Assembly: GCF_012641745.1 (NCBI RefSeq)
Contig: NZ_WEHZ01000021.1
Coordinates: 1-64,000 of the forward strand
Source: Pseudoalteromonas peptidolytica
GTDB taxonomy: Bacteria; Pseudomonadota; Gammaproteobacteria; Enterobacterales; Alteromonadaceae
Length of the DNA: 64,000 bases
Reading direction: 5' to 3'
This document shows positions 52,886-62,384 of the stretch, in pieces. The notes under the pieces were generated by a model. It ran no database searches and was not told the origin of the DNA. It saw only the letters and a list, made by a program, of their open reading frames with translations. The first letter of the stretch is position 1. Each line of letters starts with the position of its first letter. The position numbers were made by a program, and so were the translations under genes.

Positions 52886-55654
52886 TTACTCATCGTTTGG
52901 GTTGCTTAGCTGAAAAAATGCAACTTGGTCGGTGAGTAGTTTAGCTTGATTTTCCATGTGCTTTCCTGAGCGGGAAGTGGTTTCTACCAGCGTTACATTT
53001 TGTTGGGTGATGTTATCCATTTGCGCAATCGTGGTGGATACCGCAGAGATCCCATCAGCTTGCTCTTTGCCTGCATTGTCTATCTCTTCGACCATCTGAC
53101 TCACATCCGCGATAGACTGCATCAGTTCCTCAAAGGTTACACCAGACTCATACACAAGCTTGCTGCCTTGTGCTACTGCATCCACACTATTTTTAATTAA
53201 CGACTTAATTTCCCGCGCGGCTGATGCACTGCGCTGTGCTAAGTTTCTGACTTCACCTGCAACAACGGCAAAACCACGACCGGCCTCTCCTGCTCGTGCT
53301 GCCTCAACTGACGCATTGAGTGCCAGTAAATTAGTTTGAAAAGCAATTTCATCAATTACGCTAATAATGTCAGATATTTTCGTGCTGTAGGATTCTATTT
53401 TTCCCACCGCTGTGATGGCATCATCAATTGATACTTTTCCTGAATGCGCTTTCTCGCTAACAAATGTCGCTTTTTCGGCAGCATGACTGGCGCTATTTGC
53501 ATTTTTCTTGACGGTGGCAGTGAGCTCTTCCATTGTTGCTGCGGTTTCTTCCAAGCTCGCGGCTTGGTTTTCAATTCGGCTATTTAAGTCTTCGTTATTG
53601 CTGGCAATTTGCTTTGCAACATCGAATACTTGCTCAGCGCCGCGATTGATTGTATTGACCAAATCACTCAGCTTATCAAATAAGCCATTCATAGCTTGCT
53701 GAAGTACGCTAAATTCGCCATCTAGCGGCACGGTGATACGATGCCTTAGGTCGCCTTGTTCCATCGCGAATATTGCCGCTTTAATACACTCAACAGCTTG
53801 TTTTTGAGCCGTAATATCGGTTGCATATTTGACGACTTTAAAAGGTTTCCCTTTTTGATCTAGGATAGGGTTATAAGATGCTTGGATCCAAACATGGTTA
53901 CCATGCTTATCGTGCCTTAGATATTGCCCTGAGTCGAACTCGCCTCTATTAAGCTTATGCCAAAACGCTTGATACTCGGCACTGTTTGCTTGTTTAGCTG
54001 TGGCAAAAAGGCGATGATGCTTACCTTGAATTTCCTCCAGTTTGTAGTGCATGGTGTCAAGAAATAGCCCATTTGCCCATAAAATAGTTCCATCCATTGC
54101 AAACTCTATCACCGCTTGTGACTTGCGAATTGCAGCTAATTGCCCTGAAAAGTCGGCATGACTCAGCTTTTGCTTGGTTATGTCGGTCGCAAACTTGACC
54201 ACTTTAAGCGGTTTACCTTGCTCGTCCAAAATTGGGTTATAGGTTGCGCTGATCCAGACCTCTTTGCCTCCTTTGGCCAAACGATGAAACTCGCCTGACT
54301 CAAACTGTCCTTGCTGAAGGCGTTGCCAAAAGGCTTTATATTCGGTGCTTTGAGCATAGTCTTCTGCAACAAATAAACGGTGGTGTTGGCCGATAACCTC
54401 TTCTTCTTTGTAACCCATAGTGGATAAAAAGTTTTGGTTGGCTTTTAAAATATTTCCCTGTAAATCAAATTCAATGACGGCTTGTGAACGATTGAACGCC
54501 GCAATTTGCCCAGCAGAATCAAAAGAAGCGAGTTTGGTAGCTGTGATGTCCGAGGCGTACTTTATAATTTTGTAAACGTCACCGCTTTCATCACGTATGG
54601 GTGTATAGGTTGCTTGTATCCAAAGTGTTTGCCCTGTTTTAGTGACGCGCTTGAATTCGCCTGATTGATGCAGCCCTTGCCGCAGAGCTTGCCAAAAAGC
54701 GATATATTGGCTACTTAAAGCCTCATTGTTATCCATGAATATTTGATGGTGTTGGCCTTGTACTTCTGTCAGCTTGTATCCAACGGCATCTAAAAAGAGT
54801 GGATTTGCGGTAATGATATTGCCGTTCGGGTCAAACTCAATAACCGCTTGAGTTTGCTCGATGGCGCTGATTTGATGCTGATATGTCGCCTCTTGAAACT
54901 TTTGCTCCGAAATATCAATAGCGTATTTAATTATTTTACTCAGCTGATTATTGGCGTTAACGATAGGGGTATAAGTGGCATGTAGCCATACCGTTTTACC
55001 GGATTTTGTTTTTCTTTTATATTCACCCTCAAAGCTTTTTGCACTGTTTAGCTGTTGTAAAAACGATTGATAGTCTTCACTTTTGGCATCGTTATCTTCA
55101 ACAAACATACTGTGATGTTGATTCTGGATCTCAGCTAGCTCATAACCCAGCAAAGATAAAAACTTGTCGTTTGCGGATAAAACAGTGCCATCAACGTTAA
55201 ATTCAACCATTGCAAACGAAGATGAAAGTGCTTGCAGGCTTGCTCGTGCGGTATTGATAGCGGTGCGGTAATGGCTAATATCTGTTGCAATCAACACAAT
55301 CCTCCCTTGTGGTGTTTTGGAGAGCTCAAGCAGTAATGGCTTAATTACTTGCTTTGCGGTGTCGAAGGCTATTTCAACGCTAACTTGAGATTGGTTCGCC
55401 AATTGCGTAATGGCTTGCTTTAGTGCGCTTTTGTGTTTTGGGCTGCGGCAAATTTGATTGATTGAAGTAAGCTGTACATCGGGTGCATACCCCAATAGCT
55501 GCTTAAACCGATTACTGATCTCAATAGTATTTCCTTGATGATCAATCTCAAGGTACGCAGTGGTTTTTTTTATGTGCTGAAAAAGAGGAGCGTCTAGGTC
55601 ATTGTCCCTTTTTGCCTTTCCTAAGCCAAACATGATCATAACAAACTTACCCAT
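52886..55654 (-). CDS. Soluble methyl-accepting chemotaxis protein with five PAS domains
   Basis: The 922-residue protein has no membrane helix. Five PAS domains fill about residues 30-625; domains 2-5 are near copies of one another, each with a ...EF..dGtil.AN..FL...GY...E...G.HH..F pattern and a following K-x-G-x-x-x-W-[IL]-x-A-[ST]-Y-[TN]-P-I. Then a short HAMP-like linker ([15 protein letters not shown]) and a signalling hairpin with [20 protein letters not shown] (the CheA-contact tip) and adaptation-type helices on either side. The repeated PAS units suggest redox, oxygen or small-ligand sensing of the Aer-like kind. The true start may be ATG 55633 or 55639. Confidence 0.9.
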   Translation of the reverse strand: MGKFVMIMFGLGKAKRDNDLDAPLFQHIKKTTAYLEIDHQGNTIEISNRFKQLLGYAPDVQLTSINQICRSPKHKSALKQAITQLANQSQVSVEIAFDTAKQVIKPLLLELSKTPQGRIVLIATDISHYRTAINTARASLQALSSSFAMVEFNVDGTVLSANDKFLSLLGYELAEIQNQHHSMFVEDNDAKSEDYQSFLQQLNSAKSFEGEYKRKTKSGKTVWLHATYTPIVNANNQLSKIIKYAIDISEQKFQEATYQHQISAIEQTQAVIEFDPNGNIITANPLFLDAVGYKLTEVQGQHHQIFMDNNEALSSQYIAFWQALRQGLHQSGEFKRVTKTGQTLWIQATYTPIRDESGDVYKIIKYASDITATKLASFDSAGQIAAFNRSQAVIEFDLQGNILKANQNFLSTMGYKEEEVIGQHHRLFVAEDYAQSTEYKAFWQRLQQGQFESGEFHRLAKGGKEVWISATYNPILDEQGKPLKVVKFATDITKQKLSHADFSGQLAAIRKSQAVIEFAMDGTILWANGLFLDTMHYKLEEIQGKHHRLFATAKQANSAEYQAFWHKLNRGEFDSGQYLRHDKHGNHVWIQASYNPILDQKGKPFKVVKYATDITAQKQAVECIKAAIFAMEQGDLRHRITVPLDGEFSVLQQAMNGLFDKLSDLVNTINRGAEQVFDVAKQIASNNEDLNSRIENQAASLEETAATMEELTATVKKNANSASHAAEKATFVSEKAHSGKVSIDDAITAVGKIESYSTKISDIISVIDEIAFQTNLLALNASVEAARAGEAGRGFAVVAGEVRNLAQRSASAAREIKSLIKNSVDAVAQGSKLVYESGVTFEELMQSIADVSQMVEEIDNAGKEQADGISAVSTTIAQMDNITQQNVTLVETTSRSGKHMENQAKLLTDQVAFFQLSNPNDE

Positions 55655-55857
55655 AGTAGGTTATTTAACAGTAGTAACTATAGTGTAGTTATTTAGCTGT
55701 GCCACAACATTATCGTATAAGCCAAGCTACTGGCTACTGAGTAAGTGAACCTCTTAAGCTTAACGTGCCGCTAATTACCTATACAGATAATTGGGTATAG
55801 CCGTAACTCAAATGTCTTGGTAAAATCTTCGACAATTTTTACAAAACGAGCATTAAG

Positions 55858-56583
55858 ATGGGCAGAGCATTTGAAGTCCGCAAAAACGCCATGGCAAAAA
55901 CGGCGGCGGCAAAAACAAAAGTAAACTCAAAATACGGAAAAGAGATTTACGTTGTTGCTAAAAATGGCGGCGCAGATCCTGAAACTAACTTGTCGTTACG
56001 TCGTTTAATCGATAAAGCAAAAAAAGATCAAGTTCCTGCGCACGTAATCGACAAAGCAATTGAAAAGGCAGCCGGTGGTGCCGGTGAAGACTACACGCCA
56101 GCACGTTACGAAGGATATGGCCCAGGTAACAGCATGATCATCGTTGACTGCCTAACAGATAACATGAATCGTACTATCAAAGATGTACGCTTACCGTTTA
56201 CCAAAACTGGCTCAAACCTAGGAAGTCCAGGTTGTGTTGCGCATATGTTTGATCACTTTGCAATCCTTGGCTTTGCAGGTGATGATGACGAGTCAGTTTT
56301 GGAAGCGCTAATGATGGCTGATGTCGATGTGACTGACGTGGAAGTAGAAGACGGTCAGGTATCGGTTTTTGCTCCACATACTGAGTACTTCAAAGCAAAA
56401 ACTGCATTAACAGAAGCATTTGAAGGCATCACATTTGAAGTGGATGAAATCACTTGGGTGCCGCAAACACATGTAGAAATAGATGATGCAGAAGCGATTG
56501 AAACATTCGAAAAGCTAATCAATATGCTAGAAGATGTCGATGACGTACAAAACGTTTATCACAATGCGATCATAAAAAGATAA
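55858..56583 (+). CDS. YebC/PmpR-family protein, YeeN type
   Basis: The 241-residue protein matches YebC/PmpR throughout: [78 protein letters not shown] and [12 protein letters not shown]. The start ([20 protein letters not shown]) is that of the YeeN branch rather than YebC proper. Members bind DNA as transcription modulators, and recent work on the family links some of them to translation through polyproline stretches. It is monocistronic with its own strong terminator. Confidence 0.92.
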   Translation: MGRAFEVRKNAMAKTAAAKTKVNSKYGKEIYVVAKNGGADPETNLSLRRLIDKAKKDQVPAHVIDKAIEKAAGGAGEDYTPARYEGYGPGNSMIIVDCLTDNMNRTIKDVRLPFTKTGSNLGSPGCVAHMFDHFAILGFAGDDDESVLEALMMADVDVTDVEVEDGQVSVFAPHTEYFKAKTALTEAFEGITFEVDEITWVPQTHVEIDDAEAIETFEKLINMLEDVDDVQNVYHNAIIKR

Positions 56584-56611
56584 TATCTACGCTTACGTTC
56601 AAAGTAGATAG

Positions 56612-56636
56612 AAGGCCGACATTGTTCGGCCTTTTT
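56612..56636 (+). terminator. Intrinsic terminator of the YebC-family gene
   Basis: AAGGCCGA (56612-56619) pairs with TCGGCCTT (56626-56633), followed by a T run, about 30 bases after the stop codon. Confidence 0.92.
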
Positions 56637-56649
56637 ATGTGGTGGTAGC

Positions 56650-57465
56650 TTAGCGTAAGTGTTGGTTCATTGTGTGAGTGCGTATCAGGGCGATAGGAAA
56701 TAACAACAATAGTGCTTGAGAACTAATATAAATAATCCAATTTACATGTCTGGCAATGGGGAAATACCCTTCGCCATTATTAGCAAAGAGCCAAAATTGT
56801 CCGATGATAGCATCAGCAACCATGGCTAGAATAAAGCCAAGGGCAACAGCATAATTTAGTCGCAAGCCAAGACGTAAATTTTGAACCGCTAACCAGCCAC
56901 CAAACACCGCAAGTAACGCCACCAAAAAGCTATAGCCAGCACTTAAAAGCAATGAATATAAACTTATATTAGGTAAATAGAGTTGGTAATAACTCAGTGA
57001 AGACAACACTGCTGCCACGACGATTAATAGCGTAGTTTGGGTGATTGTGAGCGAGAACTCCCGTTTGAGCATTCTAACGAGTAGCCACAGCAAAAGACCA
57101 TAACCTGATGCAAATAACCAAATTGAGTCAATGAGGTAGTCGTGCTTTATTACGGTATCTTGGCGATGGTAAATCTGTAAGGGGTTAACATTGATGAGAT
57201 CTCCACCGCTACATAACAGCAGCGCGACCCAACAGAGTTTGATGTCCAAATACAGCGCAGTAGTGCCAACACTCAAGCTAGCTTGCCTAATACGCCATCC
57301 CAAGTGTAATAACAGCAGCACTGACACCGCTGGAAGCCACCACTGTAGCAGCGCTTGGTGACTGTGCCACAGTGCACCATTACCAAAGATAGCCATAATA
57401 AATGCGATGCCAAGCAAACTTAGGACATGTAATTTATAGTGTTGTTTAGCCAGTATTGGTTCCAA
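56650..57465 (-). CDS. Uncharacterised multi-span membrane protein
   Basis: The 271-residue protein is strongly hydrophobic with about seven to eight membrane helices (for example HVLSLLGIAFIMAIFGNG, WWLPAVSVLLLLHLGW and AVALGFILAMVADAIIGQFW). Conserved-looking loop residues include GDLINVNP after the third helix and YFPIARHVNWIIYISSQ near the end. I do not recognise a named family and see no transporter or enzyme signature. It is convergent with the YebC gene, 66 bases apart, and probably monocistronic. Confidence 0.75.
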   Translation of the reverse strand: MEPILAKQHYKLHVLSLLGIAFIMAIFGNGALWHSHQALLQWWLPAVSVLLLLHLGWRIRQASLSVGTTALYLDIKLCWVALLLCSGGDLINVNPLQIYHRQDTVIKHDYLIDSIWLFASGYGLLLWLLVRMLKREFSLTITQTTLLIVVAAVLSSLSYYQLYLPNISLYSLLLSAGYSFLVALLAVFGGWLAVQNLRLGLRLNYAVALGFILAMVADAIIGQFWLFANNGEGYFPIARHVNWIIYISSQALLLLFPIALIRTHTMNQHLR

Positions 57466-57828
57466 TTAAACTCCGTTTTACATTATATCGACTGTGCTGG
57501 GGCGTTATGCCAGCTTTAAAGCGCTCTGGTATAAATTAAGGTAAACTTAAAAAACAATATGTTAGCTCACTCCTCATTTAAACTATAGTTATAACCTGAG
57601 TCTGGGACAATAACTTGTTATCCAACCGCTGTTATCCCTTGTTACTGCGTTAAACTGGTTTGTAATAGACTAGCTATTGACGCACAAATGTACCTTGTAT
57701 TAAAAAATAACTTCTTACTCCAAGTTTAGGTTAACTAGACGAAGCTGTATCAATTTACAATACAATCATTTACAGTATTTATCTTGCAGATGTATTACAT
57801 TGCTACTTTTTCAAAGGGTAACTTGCTC
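57466..57828. other. Divergent spacer, no gene seen
   Basis: About 360 bases between two divergent genes contain no credible frame. AAGTTTAGGTTAACTAGACG near 57722 and TCTGGTATAAATTAAGG near 57529 are AT-rich and could be promoter parts, but I could not assign boxes. Confidence 0.4.
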
Positions 57829-58755
57829 ATGTCAAATCTTAAACTCAATATTGCGCTTTCTTGTTCGGTTCTTGCATTAGCTTTTTCTGGGTTTAATGTT
57901 ATCCAAACAAAGCTAGCGACTAGTCCTGTTGCAACTCAAGTCTATCCTGCACCCGCTTATCAATCTACAGAGCAGGCAACGCAATACCATGTCTTTGCAA
58001 ACACAGCGAACGAGCAAACTCAAGATATTGCTGCGCTATTGACCCGAATCGATAAGCTAGAGTCACGTATACAAGCGCTGTCGATGGAAAAGTCAGAAAT
58101 GTTGTCTGAACAAGCGCCTCAAGAATTTGAATCTTTGGTGTTTTCGTTAATAGAAAAGCGTGAGCAGCAAAAAATAGCAGAAATGAAAGCAGAAAATCCA
58201 ATTTATGGGTTTTATGAAGACTTACCAGAAGACTATGAAATGCGGATCAAAACCGATCCTGAGTATGCAGGCCAAGTAAGTAACGAATTAAAACAGAAAA
58301 TCCTCAATAGCAGCCTACCAGCAGCAGAGCGTTTAGCTGCAATGAGTCAGTTACAAATGAATATGTTTATGCTAAACCGCAATGACTTAGAGCAATATGA
58401 TTACCAAGCGGTAGAATCCATTCTTAATATGACGCACAGTATGAGCGATGAAAAGTTAAGATTACAAGCATTAGAGCTAGTGTCACGCACTCCTATTGTT
58501 GATGAGCGTTTGTCACAATCGTTTGTGAAAATGCTTGAACAAGAGCAGAACGATTACGTAAAGAGCTTAGCTGCTGAAGGGCTGATGTCACAATATTTTC
58601 AGTCTGGATCAGACCCTAAACAGCAGAAGAAAATCGCGCAAGATTTGTTGTCTCTTTATGAAAACGCAGCAGATCCAAAGGTCAAAGCAATCTTGAAAAA
58701 CTTGATGGGTGACGAGCGTATGCTAGAAGAGCTAAAAAGCCAATCTAATGGGTAA
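57829..58755 (+). CDS. Uncharacterised membrane-anchored helical protein
   Basis: From ATG 57829 (AAAGGG about ten bases upstream) the protein has 308 residues. One N-terminal hydrophobic segment (NIALSCSVLALAFSGFNVI) is an anchor or signal. A Thr/Ala-rich stretch, a short coiled coil around residues 70-95 (IDKLESRIQALSMEKSEML) and a C-terminal half of repeated helices (LRLQALELVSRTPIVDERLS and similar) follow, resembling HEAT-like repeats. No enzyme motif is visible. It is followed by a strong terminator and looks monocistronic. The in-frame TTG at 57784 lacks a ribosome site. Confidence 0.75.
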   Translation: MSNLKLNIALSCSVLALAFSGFNVIQTKLATSPVATQVYPAPAYQSTEQATQYHVFANTANEQTQDIAALLTRIDKLESRIQALSMEKSEMLSEQAPQEFESLVFSLIEKREQQKIAEMKAENPIYGFYEDLPEDYEMRIKTDPEYAGQVSNELKQKILNSSLPAAERLAAMSQLQMNMFMLNRNDLEQYDYQAVESILNMTHSMSDEKLRLQALELVSRTPIVDERLSQSFVKMLEQEQNDYVKSLAAEGLMSQYFQSGSDPKQQKKIAQDLLSLYENAADPKVKAILKNLMGDERMLEELKSQSNG

Positions 58756-58882
58756 TAGGGCCTGTTAACCTTTCAAGTTTGTTATTGCAGCGGTTTTATC
58801 GGTATTTATACAAGGCAGAGCCTAGACAGACCCTAGGTTGATGCTGATCCGTTGTCTGCCTTAATCTAAAGCATCGTCGATG

Positions 58883-58921
58883 AGGCAAATGTGTTGCCAA
58901 TTAGCAACACATTTGCCTTTT
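58883..58921 (+). terminator. Long-stem terminator containing a GTTGC palindrome
   Basis: A perfect 14-base stem (58883-58896 with 58905-58918) encloses CCAATTAG and is followed by a short T-rich run. Inside it the 16-base GTTGCCAATTAGCAAC (58893-58908) is near identical, when inverted, to 59191-59206. Confidence 0.85.
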
Positions 58922-59313
58922 GTATTTATTTCCTACCAAAAAATCTATCGAATATAGATTAACATTAGCATGAGTGTTTATATCTGATTGATATTTATGA
59001 GCTTATCATTTTTCTATGTTGTAAATTATGTCGATGGCTTTTTCGCTACAATGGCAACAGAACCATTGTTTTGATGCTTTTTCGGCAAATTTACTCTCCT
59101 TTCAAAAGACCTCTTATTGACTATGTCGCTTTTATGCGACAGTTTAACTTTATGAATTAATTAACTTTTTTCTATCTTCTTCGGATTAGTGTTGCTAAAT
59201 GGCAACAACGCTACTGAATCGACTCTGAATGCGATCATATAAATAAATTTAACATATTGAAAAGTATTGCTTTTTTAATTTTGGCACTAAAGTTGGAATG
59301 GCCATAGCGACAG
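58922..59313. promoter_or_regulatory. Palindrome-rich spacer upstream of the EF-hand genes
   Basis: No gene is present. GTTGCTAAATGGCAAC (59191-59206) is a palindrome. An ATGGCAAC half site lies at 59051-59058, and TGTCGC-TTTTAT-GCGACA at 59124-59141 is another inverted repeat. These may be operators for the EF-hand cluster or an undetected RNA; nothing in the sequence decides. Confidence 0.4.
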
Positions 59314-59479
59314 TAATACCAATTTGCTTAATTAAGTGGTCTATTTTGAGGCGAGAAAACCTTGTCGATAACTAGGCAAAAATTTTGATATTTAGTTGTT
59401 CTAAATGAGAAATTTTTAACGCTGTTAGCGTCAGATTTACTCCTTCAAATTGAGCAAGTATTAAGTCAAATTGGTATAA
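59314..59479. repeat. Dispersed repeat family 1, internally deleted copy
   Basis: This 166-bp copy has the same orientation and ends as 25095-25307 but lacks about 48 bp of the GC-richer interior (the stretch with CCGCGTCCTGC and GTGTAGGCAAGG). It lies 61 bases upstream of the first EF-hand gene. Confidence 0.88.
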
Positions 59480-59540
59480 GCTTCAACACGCACGGTGGGG
59501 AGCAGGCATAACAAGTTTAGTTATTTTAGAGGAGTCAAAT

Positions 59541-59762
59541 ATGAAAACGTTAGCAATCACATTATCAACTCTTGTACTTTCTTTTGTATCTATCGCAGCT
59601 CATGCCAATGCAGACTTTGATAAATACGATACCGATGGAGATGGGTATATTTCTTTAGGTGAATCTAAAGCGAATCCAAATTTAATGGCGCAGTTTAAAG
59701 ACCTTGGCGCGGATCAAGATGGGCAGTTAAGCCAGTCTGAATTTAACGACTTCAAAGGCTAA
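59541..59762 (+). CDS. Small exported EF-hand protein 1
   Basis: The 73-residue precursor has a signal peptide (to about residue 23, AAHANA) and two EF-hand loops. The first, DTDGDGYISLGE, is a canonical 12-residue calcium loop. The second, GADQDGQLSQSE, has Gly instead of Asp at position 1 and may bind weakly. It ends FNDFKG. It is likely a periplasmic or secreted calcium-binding protein; partners are unknown. AGAGGAG precedes ATG 59541. It is the first of three tandem homologues. Confidence 0.88.
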   Translation: MKTLAITLSTLVLSFVSIAAHANADFDKYDTDGDGYISLGESKANPNLMAQFKDLGADQDGQLSQSEFNDFKG

Positions 59763-59809
59763 TAAAAGAGTGTAATTCCAAATAATCTAGCATGATAAGG
59801 AGAATAGTG

Positions 59810-60031
59810 ATGAAACTTAGAACAGTATGTGCAACAACGATTGGCGTATTAGTGAGCACAATGGCACTTGCGGCGACCTTGTCATTTCAAGATGTAGACA
59901 AAGATAAAGATGGTCAAATAAGTCAGCAAGAGGCTTCGATGTCCTCCTCACTACTTGGTCAATTTGAGAAGTTGGATGCGGACAAAAATGGTCAGCTTAG
60001 TGCGTCTGAATTTTCTAATTTTAAAGGTTAG
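59810..60031 (+). CDS. Small exported EF-hand protein 2
   Basis: From ATG 59810, with AAGGAG ahead, the precursor has 73 residues: signal peptide (LRTVCATTIGVLVSTMALAA), then loops DKDKDGQISQQE and DADKNGQLSASE, both with all calcium positions acceptable. It ends FSNFKG, nearly the same as protein 1, showing a tandem duplication. It overlaps its neighbour's ribosome site: the TAG stop lies inside TAGGAGGGATC ahead of gene 3, so translation is likely coupled. Confidence 0.88.
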   Translation: MKLRTVCATTIGVLVSTMALAATLSFQDVDKDKDGQISQQEASMSSSLLGQFEKLDADKNGQLSASEFSNFKG

Positions 60032-60039
60032 GAGGGATC

Positions 60040-60252
60040 ATGAAACCACTAATCACTCTCTGTTTGGCCATTACGGCACTAGGGTCAAGTGCTGTCATAG
60101 CAGCCGAGTTTAGCGACTTTGACCTAGACCAAGATGGGTTCATCTCAAAAAGCGAAGCCGCATTATCAGATTCACTCGCGGCTATTTTTGATAAACTAGA
60201 CAGCAATGAAGACGGTAAGCTGTCTCCACAAGAACTAATACCACTTAATTAA
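60040..60252 (+). CDS. Small exported EF-hand protein 3, repeat-derived C terminus
   Basis: The 70-residue precursor has a signal peptide (ITLCLAITALGSSAVIA) and loops DLDQDGFISKSE and DSNEDGKLSPQE, both canonical. Unlike its two relatives, it does not end F-x-x-F-K-G but LIPLN, whose codons and stop lie in a family 1 repeat end (60239-60266). GGAGGG precedes ATG 60040. The role is presumably the same as for proteins 1 and 2; the three may differ in calcium affinity. Confidence 0.87.
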   Translation: MKPLITLCLAITALGSSAVIAAEFSDFDLDQDGFISKSEAALSDSLAAIFDKLDSNEDGKLSPQELIPLN

Positions 60253-60266
60253 GATAATTGGTTTTA
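60239..60266. repeat. Dispersed repeat family 1, solo end
   Basis: TACCACTTAATTAAGATAAT followed by TGGTTTTA matches the end of the copy at 7368-7580. It overlaps the last codons and stop of EF-hand gene 3. Confidence 0.75.
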
Positions 60267-60364
60267 GCCTCTAAGCGTGGAGCACTATGTCATCACTAAC
60301 CTAGCTGTTTAGCTGAGTTGGTGATGACAAAAAGAACAAAACCTCATGTGAACCACTAGTTAAC

Positions 60365-60874
60365 CTACTCATTAATCCAGCGACGCTCTCTGATCCATAT
60401 TTTCATTTTAGGAAAACCCGCTTTAGGGCATGTCATTTCCCATGCGTCGAGCAGTGGATAGCCAAGTCCACCGCCGCTCTTAAAGGCATCAATTAAGTTT
60501 GAGGATGCCCCCTTATAGCCATCTTGGTGTAGTACGACTTCAATTGGCAATCCAATATGTTGGATTGCGGCCACAGACCAAGCAATTGCTGCCATTTCTT
60601 CAGCGTGCATGGCTTGCTTTTCTCTGCCATTTTTTAGTCCGTTTTTATACACATCTTCATGTAGTTGCTTGCGATATATAGGCTCGCATACTGCAATATG
60701 GCCGCTTTCATGAAGTATATCACCTGGGTACATGAGTTTATCGGTATCAATATAAAGCGTGCCCATGACAGTTTTTAAACCAGGTAAAAATGTGTCTGCT
60801 TCTACTGAGTGGAGTTTGTAAGGTAAGTTTATTTCGCTAAGAAAATCACAGATACGTTGTGTATGCTCGTGCAT
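60365..60874 (-). CDS. Uncharacterised protein with HESGH motif
   Basis: The 169-residue protein has no signal peptide. It contains PGDILHESGHIAVCEP, an H-E-x-G-H motif like a metal-binding helix in zinc peptidases, followed by MHAEEMAAIAWSVAAIQHIG with a possible glutamate ligand. Further marks are SSNLIDAFKSGGGLGYPLL and the C-terminal MKIWIRERRWIN. Similar proteins occur as uncharacterised single-domain proteins in many proteobacteria; I cannot name a family. Peptidase activity is only suggested by the motif. It is convergent with the EF-hand cluster. Confidence 0.75.
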   Translation of the reverse strand: MHEHTQRICDFLSEINLPYKLHSVEADTFLPGLKTVMGTLYIDTDKLMYPGDILHESGHIAVCEPIYRKQLHEDVYKNGLKNGREKQAMHAEEMAAIAWSVAAIQHIGLPIEVVLHQDGYKGASSNLIDAFKSGGGLGYPLLDAWEMTCPKAGFPKMKIWIRERRWINE

Positions 60875-61126
60875 GGTACATCCTTAAACTGCGCAGTGAG
60901 ATCTACGTGAGTGTAACTCAAGGCTGCCGCTACGCAAATTACTTTAGATTACAATGCCAAAAACGCAGGAGGTGAAGGCACGTATGCGTTAGGTTAAAAT
61001 CGAGTGCCAACGAGCAAAAAGGTGTCTAATGAACACGGTTGTGTTTTACTATGTTGCTGGCCCCACACAGAGCGTGTCTATAGTGTATGAGCGTATCAGC
61101 GCTACGATAAAAACAAGGACTTTATA

Positions 61127-62155
61127 ATGCAGCTTTCTACATTACTTAATATTTCAATTCCTATGATCCAAGCGCCAATGGCAGGCGTGCAAAATTGGCG
61201 CTTAGCAGCCGCAGCAAGCAAGGCTGGAATTTTAGGCTCAATCCCATGTGGCATGCTTAACGCAGAGCAGGTGGTGTGTGAAATAAAAAACTTTAGGGCA
61301 CAAACATCCAAGCCGTACAACCTTAACTTTTTTTGCCATGATATGCCCAAGTTGGATACGCAACAGCAAAGTAAGTGGCTACAAAAACTAGCACCATATT
61401 ATGCTGAATTTGGCCTAACACCCGACAATGAGGTCGGTGTACTTAGGAGGCCATTTGATGAGGAGATGGCTGAGGCGATTGCTCCTTACAGACCTCCAGT
61501 TATCAGCTTTCACTTTGGTTTACCAAAGTCAGAACTGGTGGCAAAGGTAAAGTCTTGGGGAGCGACGATTTTATCTTCAGCAACAACAGTCGAAGAGGGA
61601 ATTTGGTTGGCAAAAAATGGTGCAGACATTGTGATCGCTCAAGGAATTGAAGCTGGTGGTCACCGAGCAACGTTTACTGAAGCTAAACTTGATGAGCAAT
61701 TGCAAACAAAACAATTGGTAGCACAGCTGGTTGAGAAGTTACCTATTCCGGTGATTGCCGCAGGTGGCATTGCTTCACATCAAGATGTGTTGATGATGCA
61801 AAAACTTGGTGCATGTGGAACACAAGTAGGTACTAGTTTTTTACTCTGTGATGAAGCTGACACCACGCAAGTTCATCGTCATGCACTTAAATCATTAGCT
61901 GAGCCTTCTGCTGTGACAAATGTATTTTCCGGTCGACCAGCTCGTGGGATTGAGAATCGGCTAATGCTTGCACTTGATTTTATCTACGAGCAAACACCAA
62001 GCTTCCCATACGCATCTGCTGCGTTGACACCTTTACGCGTTGCAGCCGAAAAGCAAGGGAAAGGTGACTTTAGCCCGCTTTGGAGCGGTAGTAACCGACG
62101 AGGATGTCAGGAAGTCAGTATCGAAGCAATGGTCGCTATCTTGAATGGAAAGTAA
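61127..62155 (+). CDS. Nitronate monooxygenase-family (NPD-like) flavoprotein
   Basis: The 342-residue TIM-barrel flavoprotein shows IPMIQAPMAGVQNWRLAAAA near the start, the core GADIVIAQGIEAGGHRATF with the catalytic-type histidine, then PVIAAGGIASHQDVLMMQKL, GTSFLLCDEAD and the C-terminal SGRPARGIENRLM. Class I enzymes use FMN and oxygen to oxidise nitronates such as propionate 3-nitronate to harmless products. Length agrees. Substrate assignment within the NPD family is not certain. AAGGAC precedes ATG 61127. It seems monocistronic. Confidence 0.87.
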   Translation: MQLSTLLNISIPMIQAPMAGVQNWRLAAAASKAGILGSIPCGMLNAEQVVCEIKNFRAQTSKPYNLNFFCHDMPKLDTQQQSKWLQKLAPYYAEFGLTPDNEVGVLRRPFDEEMAEAIAPYRPPVISFHFGLPKSELVAKVKSWGATILSSATTVEEGIWLAKNGADIVIAQGIEAGGHRATFTEAKLDEQLQTKQLVAQLVEKLPIPVIAAGGIASHQDVLMMQKLGACGTQVGTSFLLCDEADTTQVHRHALKSLAEPSAVTNVFSGRPARGIENRLMLALDFIYEQTPSFPYASAALTPLRVAAEKQGKGDFSPLWSGSNRRGCQEVSIEAMVAILNGK

Positions 62156-62384
62156 TACGTGCTTCTAATGCGATAGAGTTTTCTGGATACAGGCTAATTT
62201 AGCAGCGTAGGGTTTATATTTTGGATTAATATTGATTTAACATATTTGACACATTTCGAGTTTATGCTCTAGCGTTTTATGACAGGGCGATGATTATCGT
62301 GCCTTGCGCTTTATCACTTGAGAATAGCAAAGTGATCCTCAAGTGATGTATTTGTTATCGACAATAATAAACACGGAGTCGTGC

